From the NCBI GenBank assembly GCA_015487405.1, contig WFPV01000154.1, positions 1-13,211 on the forward strand: a stretch of DNA of 13,211 nt, written 5' to 3'. This DNA is from Aquifex sp. GTDB taxonomy: Bacteria > Aquificota > Aquificia > Aquificales > Aquificaceae. The translations under genes and the position numbers were made by a program. Positions within the stretch are counted from its first letter, which is position 1. Each line of letters begins with the position of its first letter. Below the pieces are notes generated by a model. The model did no database searches and was not told the DNA's origin. It worked only from the letters and a program-made list of their open reading frames with translations. Below, one piece after another: positions 5,162 to 11,593 of the stretch.

Positions 5162-6439
5162 TCACTCCGCACTTCTACCGAAGATAACGACAAAGAGCAG
5201 GATTAAACTAACCAAGAAAAAAAGAAGGCTTCTAAGGTAGTGCCTCCTTAAAAGGGAGACCCACAGACTTATAAGCGTTTGAAGAAGGTAGTAAAAGGCG
5301 AAAGCCTTTGATGCGTAAGCGATTATCTCAAAGATGTTAGCACTCCATATGAGTATCACCCCTATTATCGTAGTAAGAAGATAGCCGAGTTTGGAAGATA
5401 TCCTGCCTTTTGTTTCCTTCCACAATAGTCCGCCCGCCCCAATGGTATCCGCCACCGCCGCACTAAACTGGCTCATTAGAGGTCCTACCCTTATGAGATA
5501 ACCGAGAACGAGCGAGATTGTAGAAGCAAGCATTATAATTGCGGTCTCGTTAACCTTTCCTTCCGGTAGCGTGTAGAGTATGGGAGTAACGAGAAAAATA
5601 AAGGAAACGTATATGAAACCCGAAATGAATTGAGCGAGTTTCATCCCCTTGACTCTCTCCTCCGGGGAATACTTCTCTCCTAAATACTTGGAAGTCTCAA
5701 AGCCTTGAACTATAAGCAGTATTCCCGCAAGAATTTGAAAGGTCTCAAAGGTTATAGGTTTAAAGACCTCTCTAAAGTGCATATGGTGAACGTCGTAAAG
5801 GGTTAGTGCTATTAGGAAAGAAAATATTATGGAGAGCTTTATAGCAACCGCATACTTTTCCATAAACTCCAAAAACTCTAATCCCCTTAAAAATCCCGAG
5901 ATACCTATAAAGAGAAGCAATCCCGTAGTAAAAAGGTTTTCATATAAAGGATTTCTCTCAAAAAATCCTGAAAAGACAAAGGCAGAAAGCAGACGCAGGT
6001 AAAAGGCTACGGAAACCATGTAGGCGAAAGAGAGGGCTAAGTTAGAGAAGCTCTCAAGCTCAAGCAAAACGGGATAACCTTTAAATTTCTTTCTTCCGAA
6101 GAGAATAGGCTCAGAGTGTAGGATGTTATACCTTATCACCTCACCGATAAGGTAAGCAAGGACCACTATCCCGAGCATTCCAAAAACCGCGTAGTCGCCC
6201 AGGGCGAAGTAAAGCAAAGGTGCGGAAACGAGGTATCCGCTTCCGATAATTGAGGCGAGCGGAGTAACCGTAGCGGTCCATAGTCTGTTTTTTTCAAGCT
6301 TGGGTGACAGAAAGAATGTTAGGAAGACAAGGAAGGAGAAACTCGCTGCAAGGTCTAAGTAAGTAATACCTTTAAACAATTCTTGCATCCAAAAAGATAA
6401 GTTTATCTTATCTTTCCTATAGGCTTTCTTTCTTGACAC
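5162..6439 (-). CDS. APC-superfamily-like membrane transporter, substrate unknown
   Basis: The 425-residue protein is almost entirely hydrophobic helices (about 12-13). TPLASIIGSGYLVSAPLL (59-76) looks like the broken first helix of amino acid-polyamine-organocation permeases, with the G-S-G substrate/ion loop. QGFETSKYLGEKYSPEER (245-262) matches the 'G-F-E-x-x-x-x-x-x-E-E-x-x-x-P-E-R' loop of that superfamily. A helix at about 26-44 precedes the first core helix, which is unusual. Family level is reasonable; substrate is not readable. It lies 28 nt upstream of IPCT/DIPPS on the same strand, so a link to solute or precursor transport is possible but only inferred. The start is doubtful: GTG 6439-6437 gives a charged leader containing a perfect inverted repeat, whereas ATG 6388-6386 (codon 18) would start just before the first helix. 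Neither has a good ribosome binding site. Confidence 0.7.
   Translation of the reverse strand: MSRKKAYRKDKINLSFWMQELFKGITYLDLAASFSFLVFLTFFLSPKLEKNRLWTATVTPLASIIGSGYLVSAPLLYFALGDYAVFGMLGIVVLAYLIGEVIRYNILHSEPILFGRKKFKGYPVLLELESFSNLALSFAYMVSVAFYLRLLSAFVFSGFFERNPLYENLFTTGLLLFIGISGFLRGLEFLEFMEKYAVAIKLSIIFSFLIALTLYDVHHMHFREVFKPITFETFQILAGILLIVQGFETSKYLGEKYSPEERVKGMKLAQFISGFIYVSFIFLVTPILYTLPEGKVNETAIIMLASTISLVLGYLIRVGPLMSQFSAAVADTIGAGGLLWKETKGRISSKLGYLLTTIIGVILIWSANIFEIIAYASKAFAFYYLLQTLISLWVSLLRRHYLRSLLFFLVSLILLFVVIFGRSAE
6393..6415. repeat. Perfect 9-bp inverted repeat (hairpin or operator candidate)
   Basis: AAAGATAAG (6393-6401), a 5-nt spacer TTTAT, then CTTATCTTT (6407-6415) form a perfect 9-bp inverted repeat. 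It lies at the 5' end of the permease-like gene, between its two candidate starts, and about 20 bp from the nuo promoter -35 box. It could be an operator for a dimeric regulator, an mRNA hairpin near the start, or chance in A/T-rich DNA. Confidence 0.4.
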
Positions 6440-6462
6440 TAATTTAAAACATTTGGTATATC
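6433..6462 (+). promoter_or_regulatory. Putative sigma-70-type promoter of the nuo operon
   Basis: A perfect -35 box TTGACA (6433-6438) is followed after 18 bp by TATATC (6457-6462), a 4/6 match to the -10 consensus. Transcription would begin near 6469 and give a leader of about 24 nt holding the nuoA ribosome binding site. The -35 box overlaps the candidate GTG start of the divergent permease gene. Confidence 0.5.
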
Positions 6463-6482
6463 TTTATAAACGCTTTAAGCTT

Positions 6483-6487
6483 GGAGG
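6483..6487 (+). promoter_or_regulatory. Ribosome binding site that fixes the nuoA start
   Basis: GGAGG lies 5 nt before ATG 6493. It overlaps the codons of the longer possible reading from TTG 6481, so it shows that nuoA begins at 6493 and not at the TTG. Confidence 0.8.
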
Positions 6488-6492
6488 ATTTT

Positions 6493-6849
6493 ATGGAATA
6501 CATTGCTTTGGCGTTTGCCCTCTTGTTAGCACTGCTCATAGCACTCGGGCAAGCAATTTTAAACGACATACTGGGAGAGAGGAAGAGTGACCCTTTAGAA
6601 GACTATCCTTACGAGTGTGGAGTTCCCTTATACGATAAAGAGGCGAGGGGAACCTTTAAACAGGGGTATTATCTCTTAGGACTACTTTTAATACTCTTTG
6701 ATATAGAAGCTGCGTACCTCTTTCCGTGGGCTGTGGTCTTTAAGGAGATAGGGCTTTACGGATTAATAGAGGTCATTGTGTTCGTTGGAATATTAGCATT
6801 AGGTTTTATATACGCTTGGCGTAAAGGTGCTTTAAACTGGGAGTTGTAA
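6493..6849 (+). CDS. nuoA: NADH-quinone oxidoreductase subunit A
   Basis: NuoA is a three-helix membrane subunit of complex I near the quinone site. The 118-residue protein has a first helix at about 3-24, a polar loop with YECG (40-43), where the conserved Cys sits in the mobile quinone-site loop, then GYYLLGLLLILFDIEAAYLF (58-77) with the characteristic FDIEA and FPWA motifs, and a third helix at about 90-109. The start is ATG 6493 because GGAGG precedes it; a reading four codons longer from TTG would hide that site in the coding region. It is first in the nuo operon. Its TAA overlaps the AAGGAGG ribosome binding site of nuoB. Confidence 0.97.
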   Translation: MEYIALAFALLLALLIALGQAILNDILGERKSDPLEDYPYECGVPLYDKEARGTFKQGYYLLGLLLILFDIEAAYLFPWAVVFKEIGLYGLIEVIVFVGILALGFIYAWRKGALNWEL

Positions 6850-6862
6850 GGAGGGTATCAAG

Positions 6863-7402
6863 ATGGTTGCTATAAATTCTAACGGATTTGTAACAACGAC
6901 CGTTGAGGAGCTTCTTAAGTGGGGAAGACGTAACGCACTCTGGCCTGTGACCATAGGATTGGCTTGCTGTGCTATAGAGATGATGCATACCGCGGCTTCC
7001 CGTTTTGACCTGGACAGGCTCGGAGTCATCTTCAGAGCTTCTCCCAGACAGGCAGACCTCTTAATAGTTGCAGGAACTGTCGTGAATAAAGTAGCTCCCA
7101 TGCTAAAACTTATCTGGGACCAGATGCCCGACCCCAAGTGGTGCATATCCATGGGTGGATGTGCCTCCGCAGGAGGACCTTTCCCCACATACTCCACACT
7201 CCAGGGGGTTGACCGTATAATTCCCGTGGACGTTTACGTTCCTGGATGTCCTCCCACACCGCAAGGTCTTATCTACGGAATACTCCAGCTCCAGAAGAAG
7301 ATTAAGGAGCAGGGAATAACTAAATACGATAAGCTCTTTGCGGACTTCAACAGGGAGATAGAGAAGGAAGGAATATTCGTTCCTAGAGAACTAAAAGTTT
7401 AA
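6863..7402 (+). CDS. nuoB: NADH-quinone oxidoreductase subunit B (N2 iron-sulfur cluster)
   Basis: NuoB carries the terminal N2 4Fe-4S cluster that reduces quinone in complex I. All four ligands are in place: the tandem C35-C36 in LACCAIEM, C100 in GGCASAGG, and C129 in PGCPPTP. RASPRQADLLIVAGTV (58-73) is the usual family segment next to the cluster. Length is 179 residues, near the short bacterial forms, with a C-terminal charged helix. ATG 6863 is preceded by AAGGAGGG with 7-nt spacing. It acts in the peripheral arm at the membrane interface, in contact with NuoD and NuoH. Confidence 0.97.
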   Translation: MVAINSNGFVTTTVEELLKWGRRNALWPVTIGLACCAIEMMHTAASRFDLDRLGVIFRASPRQADLLIVAGTVVNKVAPMLKLIWDQMPDPKWCISMGGCASAGGPFPTYSTLQGVDRIIPVDVYVPGCPPTPQGLIYGILQLQKKIKEQGITKYDKLFADFNREIEKEGIFVPRELKV

Positions 7403-7412
7403 GGAAGGTACT

Positions 7413-9173
7413 ATGAACTGGATTAACAAGGCTTCCGCGGAAAAGGTAAAAAAGGAATTCAAGGAAGACGTAAACTACTACGAAACGGAACACACACGCG
7501 GTTTTGAAGTAAAAACCGAAAGGTTAAAGGATTTACTCAAGTTCTTAAAAGAAAAGGGAGGTTTTTACCACTTCGTTGACCTCACCTGCATAGACTTTCC
7601 CGAAAAGCCCGAGCGTTTTCAGGGAGTTTACATACTTTACAATCCCGAGGATAACGAGAGGGTAATCGTAAAAGCTTGGGCGAGGGATGGAAAGCTCCCC
7701 ACGGTAGAAGACCTCTGGCCCGGAGCCAAGTGGGCGGAAAGGGAAGCCTACGATATGTTCGGTGTTATATTTGAGGGGCACAAGGACTTAAGAAGAATGT
7801 TCTTGTGGGAAGGATACGAATACCATCCCCTCAGGAAGGACTTTCCCCTCCAGGGAATACCCGAAGTTGAGCTCCCCTCCCTCACAGAAGTTCTCCACGG
7901 AAGAACGGACCCACCCTCCCACGACTTTGAGCTTGTTCACACGAAGCTTCCCACCCTGGAAGACTTAGAGAGGACAGAAAAGGCTCGCCTCAAGAAGAAA
8001 GCGGAGCTCGTCCTCAACTGGGGTCCCCTACACCCCGGAACCCACGGAACAATATGGTTCTTATTTGACCTTGAAGGTGAGAAGGTAGTTCAGAGCGACG
8101 TAATCCTCGGACAGCTCCACAGGGGAATGGAAAAGCTCGCGGAGAACCTTCACTACTTCCAGTTCATTCCCTATACCGACAGAATGGACTATATATCTGC
8201 AATCTGCAACGAGCTGTCGTACGTTGAGACCGTTGAAAGACTCTTAGGTGTGGAAGTTCCCGAAAAAGCTAAATACATAAGGACTATGTTCGCAGAGCTC
8301 CAGAGGATAAACTCCCACCTCCTCTGGCTCGGAACGGGAGCACTTGACCTTGGAGCGTTGACGGTATTCCTCTACGCCTTCAGGGAAAGAGAGAAGATAA
8401 TGGACATAATTGAAGGAAACGCAGGATACAGACTGACGAGCTGCTTCCTCAGAATCGGAGGTGTTCACTACGACCTTGCGGAGGGAACCTTAGACGTCGT
8501 TAAGAAGTTCATAAAGGACTTCCCCGAAGCACTCAGGGAGTTTCACAGACTCCTTACGAGAAACAGGATATGGCTCAGAAGAACGAAGGACGTGGGGGTT
8601 ATCACGAGAAAGAACGTTCACGACTACGGGCTTTCTGGACCCGTCGCGAGAGGATCTGGAGTTCCCTACGACCTCAGAAAACTCCAGCCTTACGCTGCCT
8701 ACGACGAGGTTGAGTTTGACATCCCTGTGGGCGAAGTGGGAGACGTCTACGACAGGTATCTTGTAAGAATGGAGGAGATGCTCCAGAGCCTCAGAATAGT
8801 GGAGCAGTGTGTAAAGAAGTTAGAAAAGATGTCGAAAGATGCACCCTATATAAATAAAGAGCATCCGGCGGTTATACCTCCTAAGGAAGATGTCTTCAAC
8901 GACTTGGAAGATATGGTAAAGTCCTTTAGAGTTGTAGTTCACGGAGAGAACGCACCTCCCGGAGAGGTTTACTTCGCGGGTGAAAATCCCAGAGGTGAGC
9001 TCGGCTTTTACATCTACTCGAAGGGAGGCGGAAACCCCTATAGACTCAGGATACGTTCCGGAGCACTCTACAACCTCTCCATATTCCCGAAACTCATTCA
9101 GGGAAGAACAATAGCGGACGCCATAGCCCTGCTCGGAAGCCTTGACCCCGTTGTTGGAGAAACCGACAGATAG
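7413..9173 (+). CDS. nuoCD: NADH-quinone oxidoreductase fused subunit C/D
   Basis: A 586-residue fusion of the 30-kDa (NuoC) and 49-kDa (NuoD) subunits of complex I. The NuoC part (about 1-165) ends with its signature: AEREAYDMFGVIFEGHKDLR (108-127) and YHPLRKDFPL (137-146). A charged linker (about 170-197) leads into NuoD at LVLNWGPLHPGTHG (199-212), LGQLHRGMEK (232-241), and DYISAICNELSY (259-270), and the protein ends in SLDPVVGETDR, the usual NuoD C-terminus that packs in the quinone cavity. No internal stop or frameshift. AAGGAAGG precedes the ATG, 10 nt after nuoB. The hydrogenase-like Ni ligands are absent, as expected for complex I. Directly after it comes nuoH; no nuoE, nuoF or nuoG follows. 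Confidence 0.96.
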   Translation: MNWINKASAEKVKKEFKEDVNYYETEHTRGFEVKTERLKDLLKFLKEKGGFYHFVDLTCIDFPEKPERFQGVYILYNPEDNERVIVKAWARDGKLPTVEDLWPGAKWAEREAYDMFGVIFEGHKDLRRMFLWEGYEYHPLRKDFPLQGIPEVELPSLTEVLHGRTDPPSHDFELVHTKLPTLEDLERTEKARLKKKAELVLNWGPLHPGTHGTIWFLFDLEGEKVVQSDVILGQLHRGMEKLAENLHYFQFIPYTDRMDYISAICNELSYVETVERLLGVEVPEKAKYIRTMFAELQRINSHLLWLGTGALDLGALTVFLYAFREREKIMDIIEGNAGYRLTSCFLRIGGVHYDLAEGTLDVVKKFIKDFPEALREFHRLLTRNRIWLRRTKDVGVITRKNVHDYGLSGPVARGSGVPYDLRKLQPYAAYDEVEFDIPVGEVGDVYDRYLVRMEEMLQSLRIVEQCVKKLEKMSKDAPYINKEHPAVIPPKEDVFNDLEDMVKSFRVVVHGENAPPGEVYFAGENPRGELGFYIYSKGGGNPYRLRIRSGALYNLSIFPKLIQGRTIADAIALLGSLDPVVGETDR

Positions 9174-9185
9174 CGGAGGAGGATT

Positions 9186-10196
9186 ATGCAAGAGCTCGGA
9201 CTAAGCTTACTAATAACCTTAATAAAGGTATTAATAATCATACCCGTAGCCCTCGGAGTATCCGCCTACCTTACGTGGTTTGAGAGAAAGCTCGCCGGAC
9301 ACATACAAAACAGGTTGGGACCTACCGTGGTCGGACCATTCGGACTCCTCCAACCCATAGCTGACGCCATAAAGCTCGCAACAAAGGAAAGCATCATTCC
9401 GAAAGGAGCGGACGTTCCCGTTTACTACCTGGCGATACTTATGGCTCTTGTCCCCTCCATTCTGCTTTTAGCTGTAGTTCCTTGGGGACCGGGCTTCCAA
9501 ATTGCTGGTAAATACATAGAGCCTATCATCAGCGACGTAAACATAGCACTCCTGCTTGCCTTTGCCTTCGGTTCGCTCTCGGTTTACGGAACAATCTTTT
9601 CAGGGTGGGCTTCAAACTCCAAGTATGCCTTTATAGGTTCTCTTCGTAAAGCAGCGGTGATAATAGCCTACGAGGTCGTTCTCGGATTTTCCGTCCTCGG
9701 AGTTATCCTACTTGCGGGAACGCTCAGCACCGTAGGAATAGTAGAGGCTCAGATTCAAAAAGGAGTATGGTTCATCGTTTACCAGCCGGTTGCTTTCATC
9801 CTTTACCTTTACTGTATGCTTGCGGAGAGCGGTAGGGTTCCCTTCGATATTCAAGAAGCAGAAGCAGAGCTCGTTACGGGATATAACGTAGAATACGGCG
9901 GGATGAAGTTCGGAGCCTTCCCCCTCGCCGAGTGGTATTTAAACGTAATAGCCCTCTCCGCCATAGCCGTGGTTCTCTTTTTCGGAGGATGGGACGGTCC
10001 CCAGATTTTAGGACCCATCTCTCCCTACTTCTGGTTCTTGTTCAAAACCTTCGCTCTGGTTTTCTTCGTTCTCTGGCTCCACTGGACGCTCCCGAGATTC
10101 CAGGCTAAGGATATTACCGAGATTGCTTGGAAAATATTGCTTCCCGTAGCGTTACTTAACCTTATAATTACTGCAGTTGTGGTTTACCTCTTTTAA
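9186..10196 (+). CDS. nuoH: NADH-quinone oxidoreductase subunit H
   Basis: NuoH is the membrane subunit that forms most of the quinone channel and connects the arm with the proton pumps. The 336-residue protein has about eight helices. Motifs are ERKLAGHIQNRLGP (33-46) with VGPFGLLQPIADAIKL (49-64), GWASNSKYAFIGSLR (140-154), and AESGRVPFDIQEAEAELVTG (213-232), the acidic quinone-site loop. The 'SGRVPFD' start of that loop differs slightly from the more frequent 'TNRxPFD' form. A GGAGGAGG ribosome binding site follows the nuoCD stop immediately. In many operons nuoE, nuoF and nuoG would stand between nuoD and nuoH; here only 12 nt separate them. Confidence 0.97.
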   Translation: MQELGLSLLITLIKVLIIIPVALGVSAYLTWFERKLAGHIQNRLGPTVVGPFGLLQPIADAIKLATKESIIPKGADVPVYYLAILMALVPSILLLAVVPWGPGFQIAGKYIEPIISDVNIALLLAFAFGSLSVYGTIFSGWASNSKYAFIGSLRKAAVIIAYEVVLGFSVLGVILLAGTLSTVGIVEAQIQKGVWFIVYQPVAFILYLYCMLAESGRVPFDIQEAEAELVTGYNVEYGGMKFGAFPLAEWYLNVIALSAIAVVLFFGGWDGPQILGPISPYFWFLFKTFALVFFVLWLHWTLPRFQAKDITEIAWKILLPVALLNLIITAVVVYLF

Positions 10197-10208
10197 GGAG
10201 GCTCAAGG

Positions 10209-10814
10209 GTGGCTGTAAAGAAGCTAAAGAGAAAGGACTTTTTAAATATCGTGGAGACTATCTTTTTCATAGATTTCTTGAAAGGTCTTTCTGTAACACT
10301 CAAGAACCTCCTTAGGAGACCTATAACTACGGAGTATCCCAAGGAGAAACTCACTCCTCCTAAGAGATTTAGAGGAGCTCACGGACACTACGTATGGGAC
10401 GGAACGGAGCCTCCTTCCCTAAAGGCTATCGAGAAGTTTATGTCTTACGAAAAGGCAAAAAGCAGGTGCGTTGCCTGTTACATGTGTCAAACGGCTTGTC
10501 CTATGCCCACGCTGTTTAGAATAGAAGCGGTTCAGATGCCGGACGGAAGAAAGAAGGTTGTAAGGTTCGATATGAACCTGCTCAACTGCCTCTTCTGCGG
10601 TCTTTGCGTTGATGCTTGTCCCGTGGGATGTCTCACTATGACAGACATTTTTGAGCTTGCAAACTACTCCAGGAGGAATGAGGTCCTTCATAAGGAAGAC
10701 CTTGAAAGGTTTGCTATAGACTTTAAGCAAAGGAGGGGCAATGAACCCGACAGAATATGGCCCAACGATGAGGAAAGAGAGAAACTGTGGGGTAAGATAG
10801 AGTGGAGTGGCTAA
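10209..10814 (+). CDS. nuoI: NADH-quinone oxidoreductase subunit I (two 4Fe-4S clusters)
   Basis: NuoI carries clusters N6a and N6b and passes electrons to NuoB. The two ferredoxin motifs are complete: C87, C90, C93, C97 (CVACYMCQTACP) and C127, C130, C133, C137 (CLFCGLCVDACP). The N-terminal helix region DFLKGLSVTLKNLLRRP (22-38) is the usual amphipathic membrane anchor. The 201-residue protein starts with GTG 10209, preceded by AAGGAGG with 7-nt spacing. Its last 13 nt overlap nuoJ. The tail after the second cluster is charged and longer than in the shortest homologues. Confidence 0.97.
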   Translation: MAVKKLKRKDFLNIVETIFFIDFLKGLSVTLKNLLRRPITTEYPKEKLTPPKRFRGAHGHYVWDGTEPPSLKAIEKFMSYEKAKSRCVACYMCQTACPMPTLFRIEAVQMPDGRKKVVRFDMNLLNCLFCGLCVDACPVGCLTMTDIFELANYSRRNEVLHKEDLERFAIDFKQRRGNEPDRIWPNDEEREKLWGKIEWSG

Positions 10815-11293
10815 TATTTGCTGTCCTTGGAACCTGGCTAATAGTATCAGCACTCGGAGTGGTATTCGTTAAAAATCCCGTTCACTCGATTCTTTTCTTT
10901 CTTTCTTCGCTCCTCGCTATGGCGGGGATATTTATAAGTCTTGGGGCGGAGCTTCTCGCAGGTATTCAGCTCATAATTTATGCTGTCGCTATCGTAGTTT
11001 TCTACGTTCTGGTTATCACTACTATTCCATGGGAAAAGGTTAAGAGGTTTGAGGGATTTTACAAAAAAGAGCTTATAATATCCGCGCCTGCCCTCGTTAT
11101 TTTGTTCATACTTATGGCTTACATGGTCTTAAAAGGTAAGTTTGCCACGCCAGTAGGCGTAATTAAAGATAATGTTAGAGAGGTGGGTAAAACCCTTTTC
11201 ACAAGTTATCTGTTTCCCTTTGAGGTGGCTTCAGTTATACTCTTAGTTGCTATGGTGGGGGCGATACTCCTCGGCAGGAGGGAAGAAGGGTGA
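10802..11293 (+). CDS. nuoJ: NADH-quinone oxidoreductase subunit J
   Basis: NuoJ is a five-helix membrane subunit with the pi-bulge helix that changes state during turnover. The 163-residue protein shows GAELLAGIQLIIYAVAIVVF (48-67), the conserved TM3 with Y60 and the upstream acidic E50, plus NPVHSILFF (25-33). The first possible start in frame is GTG 10802, inside the end of nuoI (13-nt overlap), and no other start codon lies before the first helix. The GTG shares bases with the last nuoI codons, so translation is probably coupled. Its stop overlaps the nuoK start by 4 nt (GTGA). Confidence 0.93.
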   Translation: MEWLIFAVLGTWLIVSALGVVFVKNPVHSILFFLSSLLAMAGIFISLGAELLAGIQLIIYAVAIVVFYVLVITTIPWEKVKRFEGFYKKELIISAPALVILFILMAYMVLKGKFATPVGVIKDNVREVGKTLFTSYLFPFEVASVILLVAMVGAILLGRREEG

Positions 11294-11592
11294 GTATAGA
11301 AAAGGCTTACATACTCCTGAGCATAGGTCTATTCCTGATAGGACTCCTCGGTGTAATCGTTAGGAAAAATCTCATAACCATCCTCGTTAGTACCGAATTG
11401 ATGCTCAACGGAATAAACCTTGCTTTAGTGGTTGCTGACAAGGTTATCGGAAGGGTGGATGGTCAAATAATGGCTTTTTTCGTCCTCACCGTTGCGGCTG
11501 CCGAAGTCGCTGTAGGGCTCGGCTTGATTGTAGCAATTTTTAGACTAAAAGGATACGAAGGCTCAAGCGAAATAACACAACTGAGGGATTGA
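11290..11592 (+). CDS. nuoK: NADH-quinone oxidoreductase subunit K
   Basis: NuoK is a small three-helix subunit, an Mrp-like remnant in the proton path. It is exactly 100 residues, the usual size. The two membrane glutamates needed for proton transfer stand at E36 (STELMLNGINL) and E72 (AAAEVAVGL), the same positions as in E. coli. It starts with GTG 11290 in a GTGA overlap with the nuoJ stop, with AGGAGGG some nucleotides upstream. The C-terminal tail after residue 86 is polar and short. It is followed by nuoL after one base. Confidence 0.96.
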   Translation: MSIEKAYILLSIGLFLIGLLGVIVRKNLITILVSTELMLNGINLALVVADKVIGRVDGQIMAFFVLTVAAAEVAVGLGLIVAIFRLKGYEGSSEITQLRD

Positions 11593-11593
11593 G

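Noticed and set aside
6481..6492. Longer nuoA from TTG 6481
   Set aside because: GGAGG 6483-6487 is ideally placed for ATG 6493 and would be coding in the longer reading; the family's N-terminus fits the shorter protein.
6832..7197. Minus-strand open frame of 121 codons opposite nuoA/nuoB
   Set aside because: Antisense to nuoB with its intact cluster-binding cysteines; no motifs and no ribosome binding site.
8820..9191. Minus-strand open frame of 123 codons opposite the 3' end of nuoCD
   Set aside because: Antisense to the conserved NuoD C-terminus; Ser/Gly/Val-rich shadow translation.
10419..10853. Minus-strand open frame of 144 codons opposite nuoI
   Set aside because: Antisense to the two ferredoxin motifs of NuoI; no recognisable domain or start signal.
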